From positions 1-64,000 of the forward strand of contig NZ_NWVL01000041.1 in NCBI RefSeq assembly GCF_002382885.1: a DNA stretch of 64,000 nt, in the 5' to 3' direction. Source of the DNA: Streptomyces sp. WZ.A104 (lineage in GTDB: Bacteria; Actinomycetota; Actinomycetes; Streptomycetales; Streptomycetaceae). A program made the position numbers and the translations under genes. The notes below the pieces were generated by a model, which did no database searches, had not been told where the DNA came from, and worked only from the letters and a program-made list of their open reading frames with translations. Every line of letters starts with the position of its first letter. Within the stretch, counting starts at the first letter, position 1. Positions 52,749 through 63,871 of this stretch are shown here, piece by piece.

Positions 52749-53402
52749 TTACCAGCCGCGGGCACGCCACTCCGCGAGGTGGGGGCGCTCGGCGCCGAGC
52801 GTGGTGTCGTTGCCGTGGCCCGGGTAGACCCAGGTCTCGTCCGGGAGGACGCCGAACACTTTGGCCTCCAGGTCGCCCATCAGGGAGTTGAACTCCTCCG
52901 GCTCTGTTGTCAGGCCAGGACCGCCGGGGAAGAGGCAGTCCCCGGTGAACAGGTGCGGGGCCCCGTGCGGGTCGTCGTAGACCAGCGCGATGGAGCCCGG
53001 GGTGTGACCGGTCAGATGGCGGGCGGTCAGCTCGACCCGGCCCACGGTGATCGTGTCGCCGTCCTCGACCAGGACGTCGGTCGGCACGGGGATGCCCTCG
53101 GCGTCGTACCGGCCCGCGTACGTCCGGGCGCCGGTGGCCGCCACCACCTCGGCCAGTGCCTGCCAGTGGTCCCCGTGCTGATGGGTGGTGACGACGGAGG
53201 CGATGCCGTCGTCACCGATCAGGGCGAGAAGGGTCCCCGGCTCGGCCGCCGCGTCGATCAGCAGCTGCTCGCCGGTGGCCCGGCACCGCAGCAGATAGGC
53301 GTTGTTGTTCATCCCGCCGACGGCGACCTTGGAGATCATCAGGTCCGCCAGTTCATGCACGCTCGCCGGTCCGCCGACCTTCACCGCTCCGCTGTACGTC
53401 AT
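52749..53402 (-). CDS. MBL-fold metallo-hydrolase, glyoxalase II-like
   Basis: 217 residues. The metal-binding THQHGDHWQAL (HxHxDH), HLTGHTPGSIAL, FTGDCLFPGG and C-terminal YPGHGNDTTLG give a complete two-metal site. It is a glyoxalase II-type thioester hydrolase; in actinomycetes the thiol is likely mycothiol, in keeping with the mycothiol-dependent-type gene next to it (11 bases downstream of that gene's stop, same strand). This is the intact copy of which 51082-51285 is a relic. Confidence 0.92.
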   Translation of the reverse strand: MTYSGAVKVGGPASVHELADLMISKVAVGGMNNNAYLLRCRATGEQLLIDAAAEPGTLLALIGDDGIASVVTTHQHGDHWQALAEVVAATGARTYAGRYDAEGIPVPTDVLVEDGDTITVGRVELTARHLTGHTPGSIALVYDDPHGAPHLFTGDCLFPGGPGLTTEPEEFNSLMGDLEAKVFGVLPDETWVYPGHGNDTTLGAERPHLAEWRARGW

Positions 53403-53412
53403 GCGGCTCAGC

Positions 53413-54102
53413 CTATAGCGGGGGCAGAGTGGGCAGCGGGCCCCCGGCCACCGTCAGGGCGGAGCCGTCACGGCGTCCGGCGAGCCAGCCCAGCAGCCCG
53501 GCGGCCGTCCCCTGGACCGTGACCAGGGCGCTCTGCGGACCGCCCCCGGTGCTCCAGGTGCGGCCGTCCTCGTCGGTCAGCGCGGTGGCGGGCACATCGG
53601 GGTTGCCGGTGAAGCGCTCGGCGAGGAAGGCGATCTCCCGGGACGTGAAGTCCGCGGGCAGGTCCTCCAGCTCATAGCCCACATCGAGGTCGACGTGGTG
53701 CACGTCCACCTCGATCCAGCGGCGGAAGGGGACCCGGGCGGCCGAGTCCGTCACGCCGTTGCGCAGGGTGACGGTGCGGGTCCAGTCGGCCGGTTCCGCG
53801 GCGGTCGCGAAGAGGCGGTCCGCGCTCTCCCGGAGGTCGGCCAGCTGCTCGGCCAGGGGGCGCGGAGCGCCCTCGACGATGTCGGCGTCCCGGGTTTCGC
53901 TGCTCGCGTACATCGGGAGACCCCGGAGAACATTTCCGAGCGCGTCGGCGTTACGTGACAGGTGGGCCAGTACATGGCCCCGGCTCCATCCGGGCAGCCG
54001 TGACGGCTCGGCGACAGCGTCGTCGTCCAGTTTCCCGACTGCGTCGAGCAGCCGTTCGGTCGCTTCGCGTACAGCTCCCAGGTCGTGCGCATGATCCATC
54101 AT
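53413..54102 (-). CDS. maleylpyruvate isomerase family mycothiol-dependent enzyme
   Basis: 229 residues. The N-terminal four-helix DinB/MDMPI domain holds the metal-ligand His residues expected of the fold (LPGWSRGHVLAHLSRNADAL; RWIEVDVHHVDLDVGY), and a C-terminal SCP2-like domain (TWSTGGGPQSALVTVQGTAAGLLGWLAGR) follows. The start is the tandem ATG at 54102/54099. Family members use mycothiol as cofactor, for example in maleylpyruvate isomerisation or detoxification; the substrate here is unknown. The gene sits upstream of and on the same strand as the MBL hydrolase, and divergent from uvrA. Confidence 0.88.
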   Translation of the reverse strand: MMDHAHDLGAVREATERLLDAVGKLDDDAVAEPSRLPGWSRGHVLAHLSRNADALGNVLRGLPMYASSETRDADIVEGAPRPLAEQLADLRESADRLFATAAEPADWTRTVTLRNGVTDSAARVPFRRWIEVDVHHVDLDVGYELEDLPADFTSREIAFLAERFTGNPDVPATALTDEDGRTWSTGGGPQSALVTVQGTAAGLLGWLAGRRDGSALTVAGGPLPTLPPL

Positions 54103-54149
54103 GCGGCCGAGCCTAGCCCTGCCACTCATTCGGGTGAAGGAGTGGCAGG

Positions 54150-54180
54150 GTGACCATAAATCGAATGTGCGTGCTATACG
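54150..54180 (+). promoter_or_regulatory. candidate uvrA promoter
   Basis: An extended -10, TGC-TATACG (54172-54180), lies about 100 bases before the uvrA start, with a poor -35 (GTGACC, 54150-54155) at 19-base spacing. No actinobacterial LexA box of the form CGAAC-N4-GTTCG is seen nearby. Confidence 0.4.
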
Positions 54181-54277
54181 CTCGGAGTCGAAAGCTTCGT
54201 ACACCGCTGTGGCGCCCCCCATACCCTGGGACAGGGGCTCAGTTCCCCCGCTTCTCTCTAGAAAGGTGCGGACCGGC

Positions 54278-57331
<3,054 letters not shown>

Positions 57332-57345
57332 GCGCGGCCTTCACC

Positions 57346-57389
57346 GACCGCGGCGGCCCCCCCTCACGAGGAAGGGGGGCGCCGCGGTC
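57346..57389 (+). terminator. uvrA terminator
   Basis: GACCGCGGC and CCCCCC (57346-57363) pair with GGGGGG and GCCGCGGTC (57374-57389) with one bulged G, forming a 15-bp stem just after the stop codon. Confidence 0.85.
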
Positions 57390-57594
57390 TGCCGGGGCAG
57401 CGGGTACGGCCCGGCCGCAAGGCTTCCACCGGCCGCCGGTATCGTCGGTTCTGTCACCGGCGCCAGGGGCCGCAGTGGTCGCCCTGACGCATGTCCGGCG
57501 ACCCCACCCGCACCCACGGTGACGCTCACCCAAGCCCACCGTGATCCACCTCCGAGCCACTGATCCGCCTCGAACGACAACCCGTGGAGTCCGC

Positions 57595-58023
57595 ATGCCC
57601 GGCCTGCCCGCCGCCCGCCGTACCGTGCTGAAGGGCGCCGCGCTCGCCGGTGCCGCCGGGCTGGGGGCGGCCGCCTGCTCGACCGAGTCCAAGCTCGGCC
57701 ACGCCAAGAACCCCGTGCCGACCGCGCCCGTCGACCTCGGAGCCGCCGCTGAAGTCCCCGTCGGCGGAGCCAAGCTCTACCGCGAGCAGCGTCTCGTCGT
57801 CAGCTGTCCGGCGAAGGGCGAGTACAAGGCGTTCAGCGCCCAGTGCACCCACGGCGGCTGCGTCCTGACCAAGGTCGAGGGCACCGAGGGCCACTGCGCC
57901 TGCCACGGCAGCCGCTTCGACGCGACCACCGGCGAGGTCGTCCAGGGCCCGGCCACCGTGCCGCTGCCCTCCGTCCCCGTCACCGCCGAGGGCGGAAAGC
58001 TCGTCGCGGGCCCCGAGGCCTGA
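57595..58023 (+). CDS. Tat-exported Rieske 2Fe-2S lipoprotein
   Basis: 142 residues. RRTVLKGAALAG is a twin-arginine signal and GAAAC (Cys28) a lipobox, so the folded protein is exported and lipid-anchored. The Rieske fold keeps Cys84-x-His86 and Cys101-x-x-His104 as cluster ligands and Cys89/Cys103 as the disulfide pair (CTHGGC, CACHGSRF). Small free-standing Rieske lipoproteins of this type are common in streptomycetes; the electron partner is unknown. The ATG at 57595 is used because the upstream in-frame codons have no ribosome site. The gene is single, between terminators. Confidence 0.92.
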   Translation: MPGLPAARRTVLKGAALAGAAGLGAAACSTESKLGHAKNPVPTAPVDLGAAAEVPVGGAKLYREQRLVVSCPAKGEYKAFSAQCTHGGCVLTKVEGTEGHCACHGSRFDATTGEVVQGPATVPLPSVPVTAEGGKLVAGPEA

Positions 58024-58065
58024 GCGGCCCGAGCCACCGGATTCCGGCCCAGCCCGGCCCCTGCC

Positions 58066-58992
58066 TCACTCCCAGTCCCAGTCGATCCCGATCAGGCCGG
58101 GCCGTACGCCCTCCTCCACCAGGTGCACGGTCCGGTGCCGGCCGGTCAGCGTGAGGTCCCCGCGGGACCCGCGCGCCGCCCCCGCCGACGCCTGCGCGAA
58201 CCGGCGGCAGCGCACCGGGAGCGCCGCCTCGTCGAAGCCGACCTGAAGCACGTACTGGCCGCCCCCGAAGGTGAAGCCGCGTACGTACTCACCGCTGGCC
58301 CCGCCCGTACCGTCCTCGAAGCCGTAGCCGAAGACGTACGTCTCGCCGGACCGCAGCCGGGTGTCGAAGAGCAGCTCCGCCACCAGCAGCCCCGCCTGCC
58401 GGTCCCAGCGGACCCGGCCCGTCCGGCAGTTCTCCAGCGCCAGCACCGTGATCCGCGAGGGGTCGCACCCCGGATCGCCCCGGTGCACCGCGAGATAGCG
58501 GTCGACGCCGTCCCGGTGCGCGCGCACCACATGGCGCGAGGTGCGGCCCGCCAGTTCCCGCCGCGCCCCGATCCGCACCCGCTCCTGATGCCCCACGGTG
58601 TGCAGCCCGCCGTCCACGGGCGACTCCATCGCCGCGAGGAGCCGTTCCACCGAGCCCGACGCCTCCATCAGCGAGCGGTACGAACGGGCCGCCGGACGGT
58701 CCGCGTCCGCCGGGGTGTCGTCGTTCCGCAGCAGGCGCAGCAGCGAGCCGTCCGGCAGCGCGAGCACGCCCTCCAGCGCGCTCACGGCCCGCAGGGACTC
58801 GGCGCGCCGGGGGCGGCGCACGCCCTGCTGCCAGTAACTGAGACTGGTCACCCCGAGCTTGACGCCCCGGTGCGCCAGATGGTGCTGCACGCGCTGGAGC
58901 GGCAGCCCGCGCACCGCCAGGGCGGTGCGCAACGCCAGATGGAACGGGCCGGTCCGCAGCACCTGCGCCAATTCGGTCTCGGTCTGCCGCAT
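58066..58992 (-). CDS. helix-turn-helix transcriptional regulator
   Basis: 308 residues. The N-terminal part reads like an XRE-type HTH (LALRTALAVRGLPLQRVQHHLAHRGVKLGVTSLSYWQQGVRRPRRAESLRAVSALE, about residues 20-75). The C-terminal 200 residues form an unrecognised beta-rich sensor-like domain (DGVDRYLAVHRGDPGCDPSRITVLALENCRTG; YVFGYGFEDGTGGASGEYVRGFTFGGGQYVLQVGFDE). The ATG at 58992 has GGAGG seven bases upstream. It is divergent from the papain-like protease pair, and palindromic GTTCAC sites occupy the space between, so auto-control and control of the protease operon are likely. Confidence 0.83.
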   Translation of the reverse strand: MRQTETELAQVLRTGPFHLALRTALAVRGLPLQRVQHHLAHRGVKLGVTSLSYWQQGVRRPRRAESLRAVSALEGVLALPDGSLLRLLRNDDTPADADRPAARSYRSLMEASGSVERLLAAMESPVDGGLHTVGHQERVRIGARRELAGRTSRHVVRAHRDGVDRYLAVHRGDPGCDPSRITVLALENCRTGRVRWDRQAGLLVAELLFDTRLRSGETYVFGYGFEDGTGGASGEYVRGFTFGGGQYVLQVGFDEAALPVRCRRFAQASAGAARGSRGDLTLTGRHRTVHLVEEGVRPGLIGIDWDWE

Positions 58993-59004
58993 GGCGGGCC
59001 TCCG

Positions 59005-59106
59005 GTGAACGTTCACGTGGGGAGTGGTGACATCGCCCCCGGGGGATGTGGGGGAGCAGGTGACGGGGGCGGAGCCGTTCACACGGGTGCCGTGCCGTTC
59101 ACACCG
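59005..59106. promoter_or_regulatory. GTTCAC operator cluster between HTH regulator and secreted protease
   Basis: GTGAACGTTCAC (59005-59016) is a perfect 12-bp palindrome. The half-site recurs in CCGTTCACACGG (59075-59086) and CCGTTCACACCG (59095-59106), which are 20 bases, two helical turns, apart. All lie in the 227-base divergent region. Confidence 0.6.
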
Positions 59107-59219
59107 TGATGTCACCTCGCATTGAAGCGTGTTGACCTGCTCCGGACAACGCCGGATGCTCCTCATCAGCGTCCGGACGCGCTCCTCCGATCCCCACCCC
59201 CCGCCTTGGGAGGACCGCC

Positions 59220-59846
59220 ATGCGCAACCGAAGAGTCAGGCCCGGAAGGTTCTCGTTCACCGCCCTCCTGGCCGCCGCCCTGCTCGCCGTCCCCGCGGCC
59301 ACCGCCACCGCCACCGCGTCCCCGTCCCCGGCCCCGTCCACGGAAAGGGCCGACCTCGGCATCGCCGCCGCCCAGCGGCTGAACATCACCATGCAGGCCC
59401 AGCAGAAGAGCAACTGGTGCTGGGCGGCCGGAGGCAACACCATCGCCGCCTGGTTCGGCCGCGACTACTCCCAGAACCAGTTCTGCAACGCCTCCTTCAG
59501 GCGGAACCAGAACACCACGTGCCCCAACTCGCAGGCCACCCTCGGCAACGTCCAGACCGGCCTGTCCTGGACCGGGGTCAGGCCCGGCTCGTACGTCACC
59601 GGCTGGCTGCGCTACTCGACCGTGCGGACCGAGATATCCGCCCAGCGCCCCATCGAGACCCGTATCCAGTGGTCCTCCGGCGGCGGCCACATGCACGTCA
59701 TCTACGGCTACGACGACGCCAACAGCTGGGTCTACTGGGGCGATCCATGGCCCTCCAGCCACCGCTACAACTGGGCCTCGCACGCCTGGTACGTGAACAA
59801 CAACGAGTTCTCCTGGACCCACTCGCTCTACCGGATCGGGGCGTGA
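59220..59846 (+). CDS. secreted papain-like cysteine protease
   Basis: 208 residues. The signal peptide (residues 1-34, ending ATATA) is followed by a compact C39/papain-like domain with oxyanion Gln and catalytic Cys67 in QQKSNWCWAAGGNTIAAW, His in GGGHMHVIYGYDD and Asp/Asn in VYWGDPWP. Further Cys residues (FCNAS, TCPNS) may form a disulfide. AvrRpt2/peptidase-C39-like exported proteases of this type occur in streptomycetes. It is followed after 4 bases by a second exported protein, suggesting a two-gene operon. Confidence 0.87.
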   Translation: MRNRRVRPGRFSFTALLAAALLAVPAATATATASPSPAPSTERADLGIAAAQRLNITMQAQQKSNWCWAAGGNTIAAWFGRDYSQNQFCNASFRRNQNTTCPNSQATLGNVQTGLSWTGVRPGSYVTGWLRYSTVRTEISAQRPIETRIQWSSGGGHMHVIYGYDDANSWVYWGDPWPSSHRYNWASHAWYVNNNEFSWTHSLYRIGA

Positions 59847-59850
59847 GGAC

Positions 59851-60753
59851 ATGACCGCGACCACCCGGCGCCTCGCCGTCGCCACCGCACTCACCGCCAC
59901 CGCCCTGTTCACCGCCGCGCCCCTGGCAACCGCCGACGAGGGCCCCGCCGCCCCGCCGAAGCTGACCGCCGCCACCCTCGAAGCCGCCCACGAGGCGGCC
60001 ACCGAGGCCGCCACCCTGGACACCCTGTCCCGGTTCTTCGCCCGGGAGGGAGCGGTGAGCCGGGCGAAGGCCGCACCCCGGATCACCGCTAGGGCCGTCC
60101 CCGTACGGACGCTCTCCGCCGCGTTCGTCGCAGGCAAGCCGGGGGCCGCCCCCAGCACCCTGGACTACCTCGCCAGCACCGCCGTCTCCTCCGACGGCCA
60201 GAAGGCCTCGCTCTGGACGGTCCCGGGAGCGGGCGGCGGCGATGACTGGCAGGTGGTGAACATCGCCACCGGCGACGACGAGGCCCGCTACACCGCCCGG
60301 GGCGCCCGCGCCCTTCCCGGCGGCACCGTGTTCCGGGAACCGCAGATCGACGCCTGGTACGTCCACGACGCCTCCCGGGTCCTCCCGCTGGACGAGGACG
60401 CGACGGCCGCCGTGGGCACGAAGGGCACGACCCTGAACGCCTACCGGGCCCGGGTGCAGGCGGCGTACGGCGACAAGCTGCCCGGCTCCGGGTACGCGAA
60501 GTCCGGTAAGGCGGGCGGCTACGGCCCCGGGGCGACCGGTACCGACGCGGCGGCCGGCACCGCCCCCGGCCCGGCCCCGGAAGCCGCCGGAGGCCCCGCG
60601 CTCGCCGGAGCGGCGTCGGGCTCCCCGGACACCGCCCTGACCGCCGTCTCCACGGTCGCCGGAGCCGGGGCCCTGCTCGCCCTGGCCCTGTGCGGGGCCG
60701 CCGCCCTGCGCCGCCGGGGCCGCACCGGAGGAACCCCGGCCGCGGACGCCTGA
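59851..60753 (+). CDS. exported protein with C-terminal membrane anchor, partner of the protease
   Basis: 300 residues. The signal peptide (MTATTRRLAVATALTATALFTAAPLATA) is followed by an Ala-rich helical region (TAATLEAAHEAATEAATLDTLSRFF), a beta-rich middle (LWTVPGAGGGDDWQVVNIATGDDEARYTARG), a Gly/Ala/Pro linker and a C-terminal membrane segment ending ALRRRGRTGG. There is no LPxTG or LAxTG motif. It is separated by 4 bases from the papain-like protease and is probably translated with it; an inhibitor, substrate or anchor role is conceivable but unsupported. Family not recognised. Confidence 0.8.
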   Translation: MTATTRRLAVATALTATALFTAAPLATADEGPAAPPKLTAATLEAAHEAATEAATLDTLSRFFAREGAVSRAKAAPRITARAVPVRTLSAAFVAGKPGAAPSTLDYLASTAVSSDGQKASLWTVPGAGGGDDWQVVNIATGDDEARYTARGARALPGGTVFREPQIDAWYVHDASRVLPLDEDATAAVGTKGTTLNAYRARVQAAYGDKLPGSGYAKSGKAGGYGPGATGTDAAAGTAPGPAPEAAGGPALAGAASGSPDTALTAVSTVAGAGALLALALCGAAALRRRGRTGGTPAADA

Positions 60754-60780
60754 GTAGGCGTCCCACCGGACCGCAGGCCC

Positions 60781-60820
60781 GCGCTCCGGGGTGCGAACAC
60801 CCCACGGCACCCCGGAGCGC
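60781..60820 (+). terminator. terminator of the protease operon
   Basis: Perfect 14-bp stem GCGCTCCGGGGTGC (60781-60794) with 60807-60820, 12-base loop, just before the uvrC promoter region. Confidence 0.85.
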
Positions 60821-60845
60821 GGTACCACCCGACGACGACGTACTG

Positions 60846-60869
60846 TCACACCCCGCAAGTAGGGTGTGA
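60846..60869 (+). promoter_or_regulatory. hairpin or operator over the uvrC ribosome site
   Basis: TCACACCC-N8-GGGTGTGA (60846-60853 with 60862-60869) ends three bases before the uvrC ATG and includes the only Shine-Dalgarno-like AGGG. It could be an RNA hairpin that limits translation or a DNA operator. Confidence 0.55.
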
Positions 60870-60872
60870 GAC

Positions 60873-62915
60873 ATGGCAGACCCCTCCAGCTACCGCCCCA
60901 AGCCGGGACAGATCCCCGACTCCCCGGGGGTCTACAGATTCCGCGACGAGCACCGCCGGGTGATCTACGTCGGGAAGGCCAAGAACCTCCGCCAGCGCCT
61001 TGCCAACTACTTCCAGGATCTCGCCGGCCTCCACCCGCGCACGCGCACGATGGTCACGACGGCCGCCTCCGTCGAGTGGACGGTCGTCTCCACCGAGGTC
61101 GAGGCGCTCCAGCTGGAGTATTCCTGGATCAAGGAGTTCGACCCCCGGTTCAACGTCAAGTACCGCGACGACAAGAGCTATCCGTATCTCGCGGTCACGC
61201 TGAACGAGGAGTTCCCCCGCGTCCAGGTCATGCGCGGCGCCAAGAAGAGGGGCGTGCGCTACTTCGGTCCGTACGGCCACGCCTGGGCCATCCGCGAGAC
61301 CGTCGACCTGATGCTGCGCGTCTTCCCCGTCCGTACCTGCTCCGCCGGGGTCTTCAAGAACGCCGCGCGCACCGGCCGCCCCTGCCTCCTCGGCTATATC
61401 GGCAAGTGCTCGGCCCCCTGCGTCGGCCGGGTCACCCCCGAGGAACACCGGGAGCTGGCCGAGGACTTCTGCGACTTCATGGCCGGACGCACCGGCACGT
61501 ACATCCGCCGCCTGGAGAAGGACATGATGCAGGCGGCCGAGGAGATGGAGTACGAGCGGGCCGCCCGCCTCCGCGACGACGCCGAGGCCCTCAGGCGGGC
61601 CATGGAGAAGAGCGCCGTCGTCCTCGCCGACGCCACCGACGCCGACCTGATCGCCGTCGCCGAGGACGAGCTGGAAGCCGCCCTCCAGATCTTCCACGTG
61701 CGCGGCGGCCGGGTCCGCGGCCAGCGCGGCTGGGTCACCGACAAGGTGGAGGCGGTCGACACCGCCGGGCTCGTCGAGCACGCCCTCCAGCAGCTGTACG
61801 GGGAGGAGCGCGGCGACGCCGTCCCCAAGGAGGTCCTGGTCCCCGCCCTGCCCGAGGACACCGAAGCGGTCTCCCAGTGGCTCGCCGAGCGCCGGGGCTC
61901 CCAGGTCAGCCTGCGCATCCCGCAGCGCGGCGACAAGAAGGACCTCATGGTCACGGTCCAGCGCAACGCCCAGCAGGCGCTCGGACTGCACAAGACCAAG
62001 CGCGCCTCCGACCTCACCACCCGCTCGCGCGCCCTGGAGGAGATCGCCGAGGCGCTGGGCCTGGACAGCGCCCCCCTGCGCATCGAGTGCTATGACATCT
62101 CCCACCTCCAGGGCGACGACGTGGTCGCCTCAATGGTGGTCTTCGAGGACGGCCTCGCCCGCAAGAGCGAGTACCGCCGCTTCCAGATCAAGGGCTTCGA
62201 GGGCCAGGACGACGTCCGCTCGATGCACGAGGTGATCGGCCGCCGCTTCAAGCGCTATCTCCAGGACAAGGAGCGCACCGGGGAGTGGGAGGGGGCGCAG
62301 GACGCCCCGCTCACCCCGGAGGGCGCCCCGCCCGCCCCCGCGGGCGGCCCTGGCACCGCTGCCGACGACGGAGAGCCCCGGGAGGACGACGGCCGGCCCA
62401 AGCGGTTCGCCTACCCGCCGCAGCTCGTCGTGGTCGACGGCGGGCAGCCCCAGGTCGCCGCGGCCAAGCGCGCCCTGGACGAACTGGGCATCGACGACAT
62501 CGCCGTCTGCGGCCTCGCCAAACGCCTCGAAGAGGTCTGGCTCCCCGATGACGACGACCCTGTCGTCCTGCCCCGCTCCAGCGAGGGCCTCTACCTCCTC
62601 CAGCGCGTCCGGGACGAGGCCCACCGCTTCGCCATCACCTACCAGCGCGCCAAACGGGCCAAGCGCCTCCGCTCCAGCCCCCTCGACGACGTGGCCGGCC
62701 TCGGCGAGACCCGGAAGCAGGCCCTGATCAAGCATTTCGGCTCCGTGAAGAAGCTCCGGCAGGCGACAATCGACCAGATCTGCGAGGTCCCCGGGATAGG
62801 TCGCAGGACGGCGGAATCGGTGGCCGCGGCCCTCGCCACGACCGCTCCCGCGGCGCCTGCCGTGAACACGGCCACAGGAGAGATCATTGAAGAGGACGAC
62901 GGGGGCAGCTCATGA
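60873..62915 (+). CDS. uvrC: excinuclease ABC subunit C
   Basis: 680 residues. The N-terminal GIY-YIG nuclease (PGVYRFRDEHRRVIYVGKAKNLRQRLANYF) makes the 3' incision. A UVR motif near residue 215 (AEEMEYERAARLRDDAEAL) binds UvrB. The RNase H-like endonuclease domain for the 5' incision (IECYDISHLQGDDVVASMVVFEDG ... VVVDGGQPQVAAA) and the C-terminal (HhH)2 DNA-binding pair (VAGLGETRKQALIKHFGS, ICEVPGIGRRTAESVA) follow. An insert of about 45 Pro/Ala/Asp-rich residues (around 470-515) sits inside the nuclease domain. It overlaps rapZ by 4 bases. Confidence 0.97.
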   Translation: MADPSSYRPKPGQIPDSPGVYRFRDEHRRVIYVGKAKNLRQRLANYFQDLAGLHPRTRTMVTTAASVEWTVVSTEVEALQLEYSWIKEFDPRFNVKYRDDKSYPYLAVTLNEEFPRVQVMRGAKKRGVRYFGPYGHAWAIRETVDLMLRVFPVRTCSAGVFKNAARTGRPCLLGYIGKCSAPCVGRVTPEEHRELAEDFCDFMAGRTGTYIRRLEKDMMQAAEEMEYERAARLRDDAEALRRAMEKSAVVLADATDADLIAVAEDELEAALQIFHVRGGRVRGQRGWVTDKVEAVDTAGLVEHALQQLYGEERGDAVPKEVLVPALPEDTEAVSQWLAERRGSQVSLRIPQRGDKKDLMVTVQRNAQQALGLHKTKRASDLTTRSRALEEIAEALGLDSAPLRIECYDISHLQGDDVVASMVVFEDGLARKSEYRRFQIKGFEGQDDVRSMHEVIGRRFKRYLQDKERTGEWEGAQDAPLTPEGAPPAPAGGPGTAADDGEPREDDGRPKRFAYPPQLVVVDGGQPQVAAAKRALDELGIDDIAVCGLAKRLEEVWLPDDDDPVVLPRSSEGLYLLQRVRDEAHRFAITYQRAKRAKRLRSSPLDDVAGLGETRKQALIKHFGSVKKLRQATIDQICEVPGIGRRTAESVAAALATTAPAAPAVNTATGEIIEEDDGGSS

Positions 62916-63871
62916 CCGAGAACACCCACGAGACCACACAGAACACCGCAGACCGAGCAGACGGAGCAGCAGACGTGAGTACGAACACCCCGAACGAGAC
63001 GGGTGAGGCGGCCATCCCCGAGCTGGTGATCATCTCCGGGATGTCGGGTGCCGGCCGCAGCACCGCCGCCAAGTGTCTGGAGGACCTCGGCTGGTTCGTC
63101 GTCGACAACCTGCCGCCCGCGCTGATCCCCACCATGGTCGAGCTCGGCGCCCGCTCGCAGGGCAACGTGGCCCGGATCGCCGTCGTCGTCGACGTGCGCG
63201 GCCGGCGCTTCTTCGACAACCTCCGCGAGTCCCTCGCCGACCTGGAGGCCAAGCACGTCACCCGGCGGATCGTTTTCCTGGAGTCCTCCGACGACGCCCT
63301 GGTCCGCCGCTTCGAGTCCGTCCGTCGCCCGCACCCCCTCCAGGGCGACGGCCGCATCGTCGACGGCATCGCGGCCGAGCGCGACCTGCTGCGCGAGCTG
63401 CGCGGCGACGCCGACCTGGTCATCGACACCTCCAGCCTCAACGTGCACGAGCTGCGGGCCAAGATGGACGCCCAGTTCGCGGGCGAGTCGGAGCCGGAGC
63501 TGCGAGCCACGGTGATGTCCTTCGGCTACAAGTACGGCCTGCCCGTCGACGCCGATCTGGTCGTCGACTGCCGCTTCCTGCCCAACCCCCACTGGGTCCC
63601 CGAACTGCGCCCCTTCACCGGAGTGAACGAGGAGGTGTCCGACTACGTCTTCGACCAGCCGGGCGCCAAGGAGTTCCTCAACCAGTACACGGAGCTGCTC
63701 CAGCTGATCGCCGCCGGTTACCGCCGCGAGGGCAAGCGGTACGTGACCATCGCCGTGGGCTGCACGGGCGGCAAGCACCGCTCCGTCGCCATGTCGGAGA
63801 AGCTCTCGGCCAGGCTCGCCACCGAAGGCATCGAGACCGTCCTCGTGCACCGTGACATGGGGCGAGAGTGA
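62912..63871 (+). CDS. rapZ: RNase adapter protein RapZ
   Basis: 319 residues (UPF0042 family). The Walker A position reads GMSGAGRST (43-51) with Arg in place of the usual Lys, as is common in actinobacterial members. Conserved are VVDNLPPALIPTMVEL, RRPHPLQGDGRIVDGIAAER and the C-terminal VTIAVGCTGGKHRSVAMSEKL, the part that in E. coli binds small RNAs and glucosamine 6-phosphate. Residues 1-35 are a Thr/Asn/Glu-rich extension; a GTG at codon 22 is an alternative start. It is part of the uvrC-rapZ-yvcK(-whiA) operon. Confidence 0.95.
   Translation: MTENTHETTQNTADRADGAADVSTNTPNETGEAAIPELVIISGMSGAGRSTAAKCLEDLGWFVVDNLPPALIPTMVELGARSQGNVARIAVVVDVRGRRFFDNLRESLADLEAKHVTRRIVFLESSDDALVRRFESVRRPHPLQGDGRIVDGIAAERDLLRELRGDADLVIDTSSLNVHELRAKMDAQFAGESEPELRATVMSFGYKYGLPVDADLVVDCRFLPNPHWVPELRPFTGVNEEVSDYVFDQPGAKEFLNQYTELLQLIAAGYRREGKRYVTIAVGCTGGKHRSVAMSEKLSARLATEGIETVLVHRDMGRE

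Noticed and set aside
54189..54199. CGAA-AGC-TTCG upstream of uvrA as a LexA box
   Set aside because: Arms lack the C/G positions and the spacing is wrong; only a weak palindrome.
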